The position numbers and the translations under genes were made by a program. Of a stretch of DNA of 64,000 nt, positions 1 to 9,518 are shown in pieces; the stretch's first letter is position 1; each line of letters begins with the position of its first letter. Under the pieces are notes generated by a model, which did not search any database, was not told the origin of the DNA, and saw nothing but the letters and a program-made list of their open reading frames with translations. This DNA comes from Chthoniobacterales bacterium (lineage in GTDB: Bacteria; Verrucomicrobiota; Verrucomicrobiia; Chthoniobacterales; UBA10450): the NCBI GenBank assembly GCA_003244145.1, contig QHBM01000013.1, positions 1-64,000 on the forward strand, in the 5' to 3' direction.

Positions 1-719
1 GAATTCGGGATCGGACTTTTCTTCGGCCAGCGATAGCTCGTGACCGGTTTGAAGTTCGCGGAAACGCCCGACCCCGCCGGCAGCCGGTCGGAGTCCGAGC
101 CATCGGCGTCCACGTCCATGTCGGATTGCAATAGCACCGCGCGGCGCTTGCTCTCTGGGTGGCGCAATTGCAGCACCGTCTGGCAATCGTAGAAGTTGTG
201 GCGCGACATAAGTTGATCGAGCCGGACCAGGTTCTCCCGGAGATTCCTCAACTTCGTATCGTAAAGCTCCTTGAAAAAAGGCGAGACGGAATCCGGCGTG
301 AGCATGGCGCTAAGACCAGGCAGCAGCCGCGGCAATTCCGGGCTGACCTTGGCCAGCTCTTCGATGCTCGCGTTCGGCGCCGGCACCCGTGCGTGCAATT
401 TCAATTCCAGGACATAGCTCTGGGGATCGACGCGTTCGTCGGAGGCCGCCCCGCCCGGGACCGGATCGACCGCGGCATGGACGGTGATCCCGCTAAAAAG
501 ACGCGAGGTATCGAGCTTTCCGGTGATGACCGGCACCTTCGGCGATGAAGCCGGCGTGGGCGTTTTCTCCGGGATTTCGATCTCGATCGGCGTGGTCGGT
601 TCGAGCTGCGCGCGATGCCATTTCTCGAGGGAAATCCAGCGGAGGACGATGGCCGAGAGCACGGCCAAGAGCAAAAGGATCGCGAAAAAACGCAACGTCC
701 TCAGACGAAATTTTCGCAC
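1..719 (-). CDS. N-terminally membrane-anchored protein, possible glycoside hydrolase family 75-like; truncated by window start
   Basis: Reverse-strand reading from GTG at 719 is open to the window edge: VRKFRLRTLRFFAILLLLAVLSAIVLRW… then …QSDMDVDADGSDSDRLPAGSGVSANFKPVTSYRWPKKSPIPN. Not in the ORF track because no stop lies inside the window. GH75 is suggested only by the MDVDADGSDSDR motif. Confidence 0.5.
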   Translation of the reverse strand, partial: MRKFRLRTLRFFAILLLLAVLSAIVLRWISLEKWHRAQLEPTTPIEIEIPEKTPTPASSPKVPVITGKLDTSRLFSGITVHAAVDPVPGGAASDERVDPQSYVLELKLHARVPAPNASIEELAKVSPELPRLLPGLSAMLTPDSVSPFFKELYDTKLRNLRENLVRLDQLMSRHNFYDCQTVLQLRHPESKRRAVLLQSDMDVDADGSDSDRLPAGSGVSANFKPVTSYRWPKKSPIPN

Positions 720-727
720 GCCAGCGA

Positions 728-1063
728 TTACTTTTTGATCCAGGCGACGATCGCCAGGATAACGCCGATCACGCTCAAGACCGACATCAGCCCAGCCGGC
801 ATGACCTGCCCTGTTTTCATGAAGGCGGGAATGAACCGCCCGGCGAGGAGGATTGAAACGACGGCGGCGATCCCGAGCCCAACGGCGAGGTTCGTGGGCA
901 AGAGGAAGGCGGCGACGATGAGAAGAATTCCCGAAATAGAGCCGGCGATGATCGAGGCTGTGCTGCCGGCTTTGACGAAACCGATTACGCCGCCCACGAT
1001 CGTGAGCAGGCCGAAAATGATGAAATAGATTTTAGCCGGTCCGAGCATAAGAGGCGTCGGCAT
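728..1063 (-). CDS. TMEM14-like small membrane protein
   Basis: MPTPLMLGPAKIYFIIFGLLTIVGGVIGFVKAGSTASIIAGSISGILLIVAAFLLP…, Gly-rich four-helix TMEM14 pattern; start taken at internal ATG 1063 of the 728..1462 ORF. Confidence 0.7.
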   Translation of the reverse strand: MPTPLMLGPAKIYFIIFGLLTIVGGVIGFVKAGSTASIIAGSISGILLIVAAFLLPTNLAVGLGIAAVVSILLAGRFIPAFMKTGQVMPAGLMSVLSVIGVILAIVAWIKK

Positions 1064-1156
1064 TGGTACGCCATCCGGGAGGCGGTGTCCAGTTGAGCCG
1101 CTGGAATGACAGATCGTGCTTGCGATCCTGGGCCGTCGAAACCACACTGGCGCGCA

Positions 1157-1483
1157 ATGAGGCAGCGTTTCAGCGACCGGACCGTGCTCGCGCTTCGAGC
1201 GATTGCCGCCGGCGCCTTTGTCGCAGCGTTTCTGCTTACGCTCGCTCTCTCCGCCTTTCCGCAACTGCACGAACGCCTGCACCAGGCCAGCTCCAGCGCG
1301 AACCACGAATGCGCGGTGACCTTGCTCTCTTCGGGCAATTACCAGCACACTCCCACCGACACGATCGCGATCGTTCCGCCGCCAGCCCGGCTCGCGTCGC
1401 CGTTCGTCAACGGCCATTTTCAACTCGTCAGCCCGCGCCTCGAATTCTCTCTGCTCGAGCACGCGCCGCCGGCGCTTTCCTGA
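1157..1483 (+). CDS. hypothetical small exported/membrane protein with His/Cys motif, upstream of porin and metal transporter genes
   Basis: MRQRFSDRTVLALRAIAAGAFVAAFLLTLALSAFPQLHERLHQASSSANHECAVTLLSSGN…; N-terminal TM plus H…H.C motif; same strand as the metal uptake genes. Confidence 0.55.
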   Translation: MRQRFSDRTVLALRAIAAGAFVAAFLLTLALSAFPQLHERLHQASSSANHECAVTLLSSGNYQHTPTDTIAIVPPPARLASPFVNGHFQLVSPRLEFSLLEHAPPALS

Positions 1484-1618
1484 CCATTGGGTGTTCCGCT
1501 TCGGCGGACAGTGGCCTCCGCGCGTTCCGCCGGCTGCTGATCCAATGCGCGCCGAACGCGAAGAGTCCGTTCAGAAATTTTGTCGGGCGAAAACGACCCG
1601 ATCCAATCAGGAAAGTAC

Positions 1619-3217
1619 ATGAAAAATTTTGTTAAGGTGGCGTTCACCTGTTGCGCGATGACACGCGCGTTCGCCTACGCCGCGGAGCCTCCAGCGCCGC
1701 CGTCCACTACTTCTACGCCCGCCTCAGCCGCTGAATTCGAAGCGTTGCGTCAGCAAGTCCAGTCGCTGACCACGCTGGTGCAAACGCTCCAACAGCAGAT
1801 GAAAGATCAGCAGGCCGCAACGGAAAAAAATAATTCCACCGCGCCTACTCTGCCGCAGAACCCGGAACCCGAAACCGCCGCGACGACTTCCAGTTCGCCC
1901 GCGCCCGCGACCACCACGACGGCCCCGCTCTTTCCGACGACCGATAGCGCAGTCGTCGCTTCCGCGCCGTCCGTGAACGCGAATGGCACCGCGACCGGCG
2001 CCTTCCCCACCACGGATGCGTCCGTCACCACGACTTCAGCGACTTCGGACACCGGCTCTCCCTTGACCCAGCCGATCCCGATCACCGGGGGCGGAAACAA
2101 GAACTACATGAACATCTCCTTCGACGGATTATTCGCGCTGGCCGCTTCCACCGACCGCAATCTTGATCGCATCCAAGTCGGCGACCACGATCCGCAACAG
2201 CGCGGCTTCAATGCGCGCAACGCGGAAATCGCCATCGACGGCGCGGTCGACCCTTACTTCGAGGGTTTCGCGAACATTGTCCTGAAGCTCGACAACAACA
2301 ACCAAACCCAGATCGAGCTCGAAGAGGCGTTCCTGCAAACAACGAGTCTGCCTTATGGTTTGCAGATCAAGGCCGGGCAATTCTTCGACGCCTTCGGCCG
2401 CATCAATCCCACACACCCGCACACCTGGGAGTTTGCGGATTCTCCGCTCGTGAATGGGCGCTTGCTCGGCCCCGATGGATTGCGCGGCGTCGGCGCGCAA
2501 ATCGCGTGGACGGTTCCCGTTCCCTGGTATTCGCAAGTCATCTTCGCCGTGAAAAACGGCCGCGGAGGTACCGCCTATTCCTTTCGTAATCCGGGCGACG
2601 CCGGAGTTTTCTACGGACGGATGACGGACGATCGTGAGATGCGGGGCCTGCGCGATTTTCTCTATGTGCCGCGCTGGGAGAATTCGTTTAATCTCAGCGA
2701 GACGCAGACTGTGCTTATTGGGGCTTCAGGCGCGTTCGGCTCGAATGAAACCGGCGCGCATACGCACACCCAGATCTACGGAGGCGATTTCCTTTACAAA
2801 TGGAAGAGCGCGCGCGCCGAGGGCGGATTCCCGTTTGTGAAATGGCAAACGGAGGCGATGTATCGGCGCTTCGAGGCCGGGCGCGGCCTGGATGACACCT
2901 TCCCGATCAGCGAAACGTTTCACGATTGGGGGGCGTATTCACAAGTGCTCTGGGGTTTCAAGAAAGGCTGGGTCGCGGGCCTTCGCGGCGATTACCTGCA
3001 TATGACTGAGTCGCTTTTCACCGATGACTTCGCTCGCCAATCGCGATCGCGCATTTCGGCGAACCTGACCTGGTACCCGACGGAATTTTCCAAGATCCGC
3101 TTGCAGTACAACCACGATTTTCTGGAGGAGAATGCATTTCTCGCGGGTCGCGACGTCGATTCCCTCTTCGTCCAATTCGAATTCATTCTCGGCGCCCACG
3201 GCGCTCACAAATTTTAA
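1619..3217 (+). CDS. outer-membrane porin (phosphate-selective porin O/P-like)
   Basis: Signal peptide, coiled-coil segment (FEALRQQVQSLTTLVQTLQQQM), low-complexity linker, then beta-barrel-like sequence with 'IKAGQFFDAFGRINPTHPHTWEFADSPLVNGRLLGPDGLRGVGAQIAW'. Confidence 0.75.
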   Translation: MKNFVKVAFTCCAMTRAFAYAAEPPAPPSTTSTPASAAEFEALRQQVQSLTTLVQTLQQQMKDQQAATEKNNSTAPTLPQNPEPETAATTSSSPAPATTTTAPLFPTTDSAVVASAPSVNANGTATGAFPTTDASVTTTSATSDTGSPLTQPIPITGGGNKNYMNISFDGLFALAASTDRNLDRIQVGDHDPQQRGFNARNAEIAIDGAVDPYFEGFANIVLKLDNNNQTQIELEEAFLQTTSLPYGLQIKAGQFFDAFGRINPTHPHTWEFADSPLVNGRLLGPDGLRGVGAQIAWTVPVPWYSQVIFAVKNGRGGTAYSFRNPGDAGVFYGRMTDDREMRGLRDFLYVPRWENSFNLSETQTVLIGASGAFGSNETGAHTHTQIYGGDFLYKWKSARAEGGFPFVKWQTEAMYRRFEAGRGLDDTFPISETFHDWGAYSQVLWGFKKGWVAGLRGDYLHMTESLFTDDFARQSRSRISANLTWYPTEFSKIRLQYNHDFLEENAFLAGRDVDSLFVQFEFILGAHGAHKF

Positions 3218-3221
3218 ACAT

Positions 3222-4127
3222 ATGAAAACCAAACTTCTTCTTGTTCTCGGCGCGATCTTTGCCGCACTAATCCTGCCCGCTCACGCGAAGCTCAAAGTCG
3301 TCGCCACGCTGCCGGATTTTGCTTCGCTCGCCCGTGACATCGGCGGCGACAATGTTGAGGTCAGCGCAATGGCGAAGCCGACGGAGGATCCCCACTTCGT
3401 GGACGCGCGTCCGAGCTTTGTTGTGCAGTTGCGCAGCGCCGATGTCCTGATCGATGGCGGCGCGGAACTCGAGCTCGGCTGGCTGCCGCCGCTTCTGCAA
3501 AATGCGCGTAACCCGAAAATCGAAGTCGGCAAACCGGGGCGCGTCCAAGCGTCCCAAGGCGTCCGCCTGATGAACGTGCCCGCGAACGTGACTCGCGCCG
3601 CTGGAGATGTTCACGCCTTGGGCAATCCGCATTTCATGACCGATCCGATCATCGCCAAGACGGTAGCGCTTCACATTGCCCAATCCTTCTCCGCGTTGGA
3701 CGCGCCGAACGCGGCGACGTACGACGCGAACTACAAGAAGTTCGAGGCCGCCATTAACGCCAAACTCCAGGAATGGGGCACGGCGATGCTGCCGTTTAAA
3801 GGACAAAGCGTCGTCGCCTATCACGACTCCTGGGTTTACTTCGCGCATCGCTTCGGCCTGAACATCGACATCTTCCTCGAACCGAAACCCGGCATTCCGC
3901 CATCGCCTTCGCACCTCGCGGAAGTGATCGAGAAAATGAAAGCGCAGAAGATCAAGGCCATCATCGTCGAGCCGTTTCACGATCGAAAGATTGCCGAGAA
4001 AGTCGCCAGCTCGACCGGCGCGAAAGTGGTCGATTTCGCGCAATACCCGGGTGCGCTTCCGAGCACGGATTCGTATGTAAAACTGATCGACGCCCTGGTT
4101 TCGCGGCTCTCCGCCGCCATGAAATAA
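3222..4127 (+). CDS. metal ABC transporter substrate-binding protein (ZnuA/TroA family)
   Basis: MKTKLLLVLGAIFAALILPAHAKLKVVATLPDFASLARDIGGDNVEVSAMAKPTEDPHFVDARPSF…NPHFMTDP…VAYHDSWVYFAHRFGL; conserved His ligand motifs. Confidence 0.92.
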   Translation: MKTKLLLVLGAIFAALILPAHAKLKVVATLPDFASLARDIGGDNVEVSAMAKPTEDPHFVDARPSFVVQLRSADVLIDGGAELELGWLPPLLQNARNPKIEVGKPGRVQASQGVRLMNVPANVTRAAGDVHALGNPHFMTDPIIAKTVALHIAQSFSALDAPNAATYDANYKKFEAAINAKLQEWGTAMLPFKGQSVVAYHDSWVYFAHRFGLNIDIFLEPKPGIPPSPSHLAEVIEKMKAQKIKAIIVEPFHDRKIAEKVASSTGAKVVDFAQYPGALPSTDSYVKLIDALVSRLSAAMK

Positions 4128-4131
4128 GATC

Positions 4132-4968
4132 ATGTGGGACGTAATGTTTTGGCCCATCGTGGCCTGTGTTCTTCTGCCGTGGCTGCTCGTTTATCTCGGC
4201 CTTCATGTCGTGCAACGCGGCATCATCTTCATTGATATCGCCATGGCGCAAATGGCGTCGCTCGGCATCTGCGTCGCGTTGCTTTTCCGCGTAGATCTTC
4301 AGAGCCCGGCCACGTTTGCGATCGCGCTGAGCTTTACGCTGATAGGCGCGGCGATTTTCTCGGTCACGGGTAAACGAACGAGCCAGGTTCCGCAGGAAGC
4401 CGTGATCGGCATTGCCTACGTGGTGGCGGCGGCGGCGGCGGTTTTGTTGCTGAGCCGCGCGGCCGAAGGCGACGAGCAAATCAAACAGATGCTGGTTGGA
4501 AATATCCTGCTCGTCACACCGCTCGAAGTTTGGAAATGCTTCGGCCTCTTCGCCGCCGTCGGTGTGCTTCACTTCATTTTCCGAAAGAATTTCCTGCTCG
4601 TCTCCTACGATCGGGATGGCGCTTATGCAAAAGGGTTGCGGGTCCGCTGGTGGGACTTTTTCTTTTACGCTGCGTTCGGTCTCGTCGTCACCAGTTTCGT
4701 CCGGATCGCGGGCGTGCTTCTCGTCTTCAGCTATCTGATCGTGCCCGCGGTTTGCGGGATCAATCTGGCGGGTTCGCTCAGTCGGCGGCTCCTGGTCGGC
4801 TGGTTCATTGCCTTGATCGGCGGAGTGGGTGGCCTCTTCTTTTCGTTTTGGTGGGACTTGCCTTCCGGCGCCGCGATCGTTTGCACCTTCGGCGCATTAT
4901 TGATCGTGGTGTCGGCGATCTCGGTGCTCATACCCAAAAGGCCGACTCAGGCTCCGACGGAGTCGTAA
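4132..4968 (+). CDS. metal ABC transporter permease (ZnuB/MntB family)
   Basis: MWDVMFWPIVACVLLPWLLVYLGLHVVQRGIIFIDIAMAQMASLGICVALLF…; multi-TM ABC-3 family pattern, 5 bp after the SBP gene. Confidence 0.9.
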   Translation: MWDVMFWPIVACVLLPWLLVYLGLHVVQRGIIFIDIAMAQMASLGICVALLFRVDLQSPATFAIALSFTLIGAAIFSVTGKRTSQVPQEAVIGIAYVVAAAAAVLLLSRAAEGDEQIKQMLVGNILLVTPLEVWKCFGLFAAVGVLHFIFRKNFLLVSYDRDGAYAKGLRVRWWDFFFYAAFGLVVTSFVRIAGVLLVFSYLIVPAVCGINLAGSLSRRLLVGWFIALIGGVGGLFFSFWWDLPSGAAIVCTFGALLIVVSAISVLIPKRPTQAPTES

Positions 4969-4971
4969 ATC

Positions 4972-6270
4972 GTGCATTCATTCCGGTATCAGGACGGCAA
5001 ACTTTATTGCGAAGGCGTTGATCTCGAACGCGTCGCCGAGAACTATGGAACGCCGCTTTATGTTTACAGCGCGGGCACAGTTCTCGATCACTACCACCGG
5101 CTCGACTCGGCCCTGAGCGATCTCGACCACCTGATCTGCTACGCGGTCAAAGCCAACTCCAACCGCGCGATCCTCAAGCTGCTTTCCGAACAAGGTTCCG
5201 GCTTCGACATCGTCTCCGGTGGCGAACTCTTCCGCGTCCTGGCCGCCGGCGGCGATCCGCAACTCTGCACGTTCGCCGGAGTGGGCAAATCGCAGGAGGA
5301 AATCGAATACGCGCTCGATCAGCGTGTTCTCAGTTTCAACGTCGAGAGCGAAGCGGAGCTTGCCTACATCGACCGTATCGCGCGCGGCAAGAAGACGCGC
5401 GCGCCGATCGCGCTCCGGGTGAATCCCGACGTCGATGCCGGGACGCACAAGTATGTCTCGACCGGACGAAGCGAAAACAAATTCGGCATCGCCCTCGATC
5501 GGGTCGCGTCAGTTTACGAGCAGGCGGCGCGCATGCCGAATATCCTTATTCGCGGCGTGCAGATGCACATCGGCTCGCAGATCACTGACGCCGCGCCTTT
5601 CGCGGAGGCGATCGAGAAAGTCACGCCGCTGATTTTGGAATTGAAGGAGCGCTACGCCCTCGAATTTTTCAGCGTCGGCGGCGGCATCGGGATTGTTTAC
5701 GAATCATCCTTCGCCAGCGGCCGCGGCGATTGGTGGAGCGAAAAGGACCGCGTCGAAGCGACGACCACTCTGCCGCTGACGATTCACGATTATGCTGCGG
5801 CGATCCTGCCGCCGCTCCGCGCCATCGGACTTCGCGTCCTGCTCGAACCTGGGCGTTTGCTCGTCGGCAACGCCGGCGTCCTGCTCACACGCGTTCGATA
5901 CCTCAAACAAACCGAGCACAAGAAATTCGTTATCGTCGATGCGGGCATGAACGACCTCATCCGACCGGCGCTTTATCAAAGCTATCACGAGATCGTGCCC
6001 GTCCGGGAGCCGCGGGGCTCCTCACGCGAGCTGGTGGATGTAGTCGGGCCGGTCTGCGAGAGCGGCGATTTTTTTGCGCAGGATCGCGAGCTGCTGGCGA
6101 TGAAGCAGGGTGATCTCGCCGCGATCATGAGCGCGGGCGCGTATGGTTTTGTCATGGCCTCGAACTACAACTCGCGTCCGCTCCCGGCCGAAGCGCTGGT
6201 GCGCGGCGACCGCTTCTCGCTCATTCGTCAGCGCCAGACGATGGAAGATTTGGTGCGGGGAGAATGCTAA
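4972..6270 (+). CDS. lysA: diaminopimelate decarboxylase
   Basis: GTG start; YGTPLYVYSAGTV…CYAVKANSN…GSGFDIVSGGEL…HIGSQI…LLEPGRLLVGNAGVL; PLP group IV decarboxylase motifs. Confidence 0.93.
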   Translation: MHSFRYQDGKLYCEGVDLERVAENYGTPLYVYSAGTVLDHYHRLDSALSDLDHLICYAVKANSNRAILKLLSEQGSGFDIVSGGELFRVLAAGGDPQLCTFAGVGKSQEEIEYALDQRVLSFNVESEAELAYIDRIARGKKTRAPIALRVNPDVDAGTHKYVSTGRSENKFGIALDRVASVYEQAARMPNILIRGVQMHIGSQITDAAPFAEAIEKVTPLILELKERYALEFFSVGGGIGIVYESSFASGRGDWWSEKDRVEATTTLPLTIHDYAAAILPPLRAIGLRVLLEPGRLLVGNAGVLLTRVRYLKQTEHKKFVIVDAGMNDLIRPALYQSYHEIVPVREPRGSSRELVDVVGPVCESGDFFAQDRELLAMKQGDLAAIMSAGAYGFVMASNYNSRPLPAEALVRGDRFSLIRQRQTMEDLVRGEC

Positions 6271-6431
6271 AATTCCTGCTCTTGCTCCTGATCGTGATCC
6301 CAATCTTTTAGATGGCACCGGCCCAAACCCCAAGGATCAAGAGCACCGATCAAGATCATGAGCAGGAAGGGAATCCCGCGGATAGTTGCAACAAGTCCGA
6401 TTCCAGCATAAATACTGCTCCCACCCTTCTG

Positions 6432-7145
6432 ATGAAACGACTGCTTCCGATCCTGCTTCTTTTTGGCCTGCTTCTCGCGCAGCGCACCCAAGCCGCTCCT
6501 GCTCCCGTCGCGGGCGAATATGTTCTGCTCGTCGGCGGTCCTTCCCTGATGCAGTGGGAAAAATATAAAGGTCCCCAGGCGCACGATCATTGGTGGGCAA
6601 ATTTCGTCCGCGCCGCGCGCGTCCGGACTGAGCAGATCCGCGCCGCCGCCGGCCCCGACGCCAAGATCACCTGGCTGGTTTACAAACAGGGTTACATCGA
6701 TCGCGCCCAACAGGACAAACAGGATTTGATCGCCCTCATCGGCACCATTCGAGACAAGTACAATCTCAACCTGGTTTATTTCCACAACGGCGACGACGTC
6801 ATTAACTACCTCAACAGCGGCCAGCCGCGCGACACGTTCAAGATCGCGGACTTCGAATACTTCGGCCATTCCAACGCGAAGTGCTTCATGTTCGATTACA
6901 GCAGCAATATCGAGAGCGCGTGCAAATCGTGGCTGCACGAGAACGACGCGAAAAAAATCAACGGCCGGGTCTTCGCGCGAAATGCCTTTATCAAGAGCTA
7001 TGGCTGCCACACCGGCGAAAGCATGTCGCAAAAATGGCGCGCGGCTACCGGGACCCAGATGTGGGGCGTGGTCGGCAAGACCCAGTACATGACGAACGAA
7101 TTGCCGATGATCGTCGGCAAGGACGCCAAGTGGGTCAGCCGGTAG
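6432..7145 (+). CDS. exported hypothetical protein, possible caspase-like fold
   Basis: Signal peptide MKRLLPILLLFGLLLAQRTQA; contains FEYFGHSNAKC… and, ~50 aa later, IKSYGCHTGESMS, a His…Cys spacing like clan CD proteases. Start taken at internal ATG. Confidence 0.55.
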   Translation: MKRLLPILLLFGLLLAQRTQAAPAPVAGEYVLLVGGPSLMQWEKYKGPQAHDHWWANFVRAARVRTEQIRAAAGPDAKITWLVYKQGYIDRAQQDKQDLIALIGTIRDKYNLNLVYFHNGDDVINYLNSGQPRDTFKIADFEYFGHSNAKCFMFDYSSNIESACKSWLHENDAKKINGRVFARNAFIKSYGCHTGESMSQKWRAATGTQMWGVVGKTQYMTNELPMIVGKDAKWVSR

Positions 7146-8160
7146 GTGGCAGACTTTCCCCGATCTCACGCACTAACCCCGGGCCTCGATAGACGTAGCC
7201 GGTGTAAACCTGAAGAAGCTGCGCGCCGGCTTCCAGTTTTTCGCGGGCACTCTCGGCGTCGAAAATTCCGCCGCTCGCGATCACGGGTAACCTCGACCTC
7301 GCGGTAATCGCGCGCACGAACTCGGTGGATTTGTTCCGCAACGGCGCGCCACTCAAGCCCCCCTGCTGATCGAGCGAAGATGGAATGCCGGCGTGATCCA
7401 GCGTCGTGTTCGTCGCGACGATGCCGGCGACCTCGTTTTGTTCGCAGGTCGCCAGCACTTGTTCCAGCTCGGACGGCGAAAGGTCGGGGGAAATTTTTAC
7501 CAGAACCGGCGTGCGACTCTGATTCTCTTGGCGAATGACGCGGAGCAATTCGGCGAGCGCATCGTGGCTTTGGAGCGAACGCAGGCCCGGCGTGTTCGGC
7601 GAGCTGACGTTGAGCACGACGTAGTCGGCGAACTCACGGAGGAGGCGAAACGAATAACGATAATCATCGGCCGCTTCCTCGAGCGGCGTGATTTTCGATT
7701 TGCCGATATTGATGCCGACCGGAATTCGCGGCCAGCGACCGTGTTCGCGCAGGTTGCGCAAACGGCCGGCGACGACATCCGCGCCGTCGTTGTTGAAGCC
7801 GAGCCGATTGATCAACGCGGTCTGTTCTGGATAACGAAAAATGCGCGGCCTGGGATTTCCGGGCTGCGCTTTCGCGGTGACGGTGCCGATCTCGACGAAG
7901 CCGAAACCGAGTGCCGCCCACGCGGGAATCGCGACGCCGTTCTTATCGAAGCCCGCGGCGAGCCCGATCGGGTTAGGGAACCAAAGGCCAAAGACGGTCT
8001 TCGGTTTTGCGATTGGTTGGAAAGAGCCGAGAGCGCGGAGTGCGAACGGAAACCGTGAGGCGAGGCGCAAGCTTCCGATCGCCAGATGATGCGCTGTCTC
8101 GGGGTCGAGCGAAAAGAGGACCGGCCTAACGAGGCGTTCGTAGGCATCGGCGGCGTTCAT
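7135..8160 (-). CDS. pyrD: dihydroorotate dehydrogenase (quinone)
   Basis: FGLWFPNPIGLAAGFDKNG…NRLGFNNDGAD…VLNVSSPNTPGLRSLQ…VATNTTLD…GGLSGAPLRNKST…GVIASGGIF-type motif. Confidence 0.95.
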   Translation of the reverse strand: MNAADAYERLVRPVLFSLDPETAHHLAIGSLRLASRFPFALRALGSFQPIAKPKTVFGLWFPNPIGLAAGFDKNGVAIPAWAALGFGFVEIGTVTAKAQPGNPRPRIFRYPEQTALINRLGFNNDGADVVAGRLRNLREHGRWPRIPVGINIGKSKITPLEEAADDYRYSFRLLREFADYVVLNVSSPNTPGLRSLQSHDALAELLRVIRQENQSRTPVLVKISPDLSPSELEQVLATCEQNEVAGIVATNTTLDHAGIPSSLDQQGGLSGAPLRNKSTEFVRAITARSRLPVIASGGIFDAESAREKLEAGAQLLQVYTGYVYRGPGLVREIGESLPPTG

Positions 8161-9518
8161 TTGCCGATGCAAAACTGCGCGAAAACGGAATTGAGAATTT
8201 CCTCAACGTTGTCCGCGCCGGTGATTTCTCCGACGGCGCGCAGGGAAGCCCGGAGATCGACCGCCATATATTCGGGAGCGAGGCCGGCTTCCATCGTGCC
8301 GGCAGCCAGATCGCAGGAAGCGAGCGCCCGCGCGAGACAGTCGCGATGCCGCGCGTTAATGGCGACCGCGCTCTCCGGCCGCAAATGACGCTGCGCAATC
8401 TCCTCAAAAATTGCGCCCTCCAAACCGTGCAGTCCGTTTTCCTCCAGGCAAGAAATGCGCAAGGCATCATGGCCGGTCCAATCGGGATGCTCCGGCAGAT
8501 CGCTCTTGTTCAACAACACGATGCGGATCTGGTCCGTGGCACTCTCGTCGAACGCCGGCGGTTTGGGGGCATTGTGATCGAGCACTTGCAGGAGAAGATC
8601 GGCGCTGGAGAGAGATTTTTCCGTGCGATCCATGCCCGCCCGCTCCAGCTCGTCGTCGGAATCGCGCAAGCCGGCGGTATCGAGCAATCGAATCGGTATC
8701 CCGCGCAGGTTGATCACTTCTTCGATCGTATCACGCGTGGTCCCCGGTTTTTCGCTGACGATGGCGCGGTCGTAACCGAGCAGCCGGTTCAACAAGCTCG
8801 ATTTCCCGGCGTTGGTCGGACCGTAAATGACGGCACGGATTCCCTCGCGCAAGATCCGACCACGGCCAGCGGTCGCAAGCAGGTCGCGCATTCTTTGCCG
8901 CACCGCCTCGAGACGCGCGCTCAGCTTCGCGTCTTGATCGGGCGCGATGTCTTCATCCGGAAAATCGATCGAGGCCTCGACATGCGCGAGCATTTCGATC
9001 AGTTGCGCGCGTAACGCTTCGATCTCGGCGCCGAGCCGGCCTTCCAACTGTTCGGTCGCGGAACGGAGTGCGAGATCACTCTGGGCCCGAATCAGGTCCA
9101 TGACCGCTTCGGCCTGGGTCATGTCCATCTTGCCATTCAGGAAAGCGCGCTCTGTGAATTCGCCGGGACGGGCAGCGCGAGCGCCGGCTTTCAGGCATGT
9201 TTCCAAAACACGCGCGGTGACGAGAACGCCGCCGTGGCAACTGATCTCGACCAGATCTTCTCCCGTGTAACTGGCCGGCGCGCGATGCACCGTGAGCATG
9301 ACCTGATCAATCAGTTGATCGTCTTCAACGATCTCACCCAGGCGCTGAGTCTGCGCTGGAAACGCCGAGGGCTTTTCCGCGCCGCGATAAATTTGATCGG
9401 CCAACGCCACGGCGTTCTCGCCGGAGATGCGGACCACGGCAATCGCACCTTCCCCGACTGGAGTGGAGATGGCGGCGATGGTTTCCCGTGGCGCGACCGG
9501 TGGTGCGAGCGAGGTCAC
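8157..9518 (-). CDS. mnmE: tRNA uridine-5-carboxymethylaminomethyl(34) synthesis GTPase MnmE
   Basis: TIAAISTPVGEGAIAVVRISG…GPTNAGKSSLLNRLLGYDRAIVSEKPGTTRDTIEE…C-terminal FCIGK; probable GTG start at 9518 overlapping hisC stop (GTGA). Confidence 0.95.
   Translation of the reverse strand: MTSLAPPVAPRETIAAISTPVGEGAIAVVRISGENAVALADQIYRGAEKPSAFPAQTQRLGEIVEDDQLIDQVMLTVHRAPASYTGEDLVEISCHGGVLVTARVLETCLKAGARAARPGEFTERAFLNGKMDMTQAEAVMDLIRAQSDLALRSATEQLEGRLGAEIEALRAQLIEMLAHVEASIDFPDEDIAPDQDAKLSARLEAVRQRMRDLLATAGRGRILREGIRAVIYGPTNAGKSSLLNRLLGYDRAIVSEKPGTTRDTIEEVINLRGIPIRLLDTAGLRDSDDELERAGMDRTEKSLSSADLLLQVLDHNAPKPPAFDESATDQIRIVLLNKSDLPEHPDWTGHDALRISCLEENGLHGLEGAIFEEIAQRHLRPESAVAINARHRDCLARALASCDLAAGTMEAGLAPEYMAVDLRASLRAVGEITGADNVEEILNSVFAQFCIGK

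Noticed and set aside
159-1028. + strand ORFs 159..548, 484..738, 545..856, 615..1028
   Set aside because: Antisense to the truncated exported protein and TMEM14-like gene; R/D-rich composition typical of spurious high-GC ORFs.
3267-4572. - strand ORFs opposite znuA/znuB-like genes (3267..4157, 3961..4572)
   Set aside because: Shadow ORFs of well-supported + strand genes; no recognisable domain.
6267-7169. 300-aa - strand ORF opposite the caspase-like gene
   Set aside because: Shadow ORF; the + strand product has a signal peptide and conserved-looking motifs.
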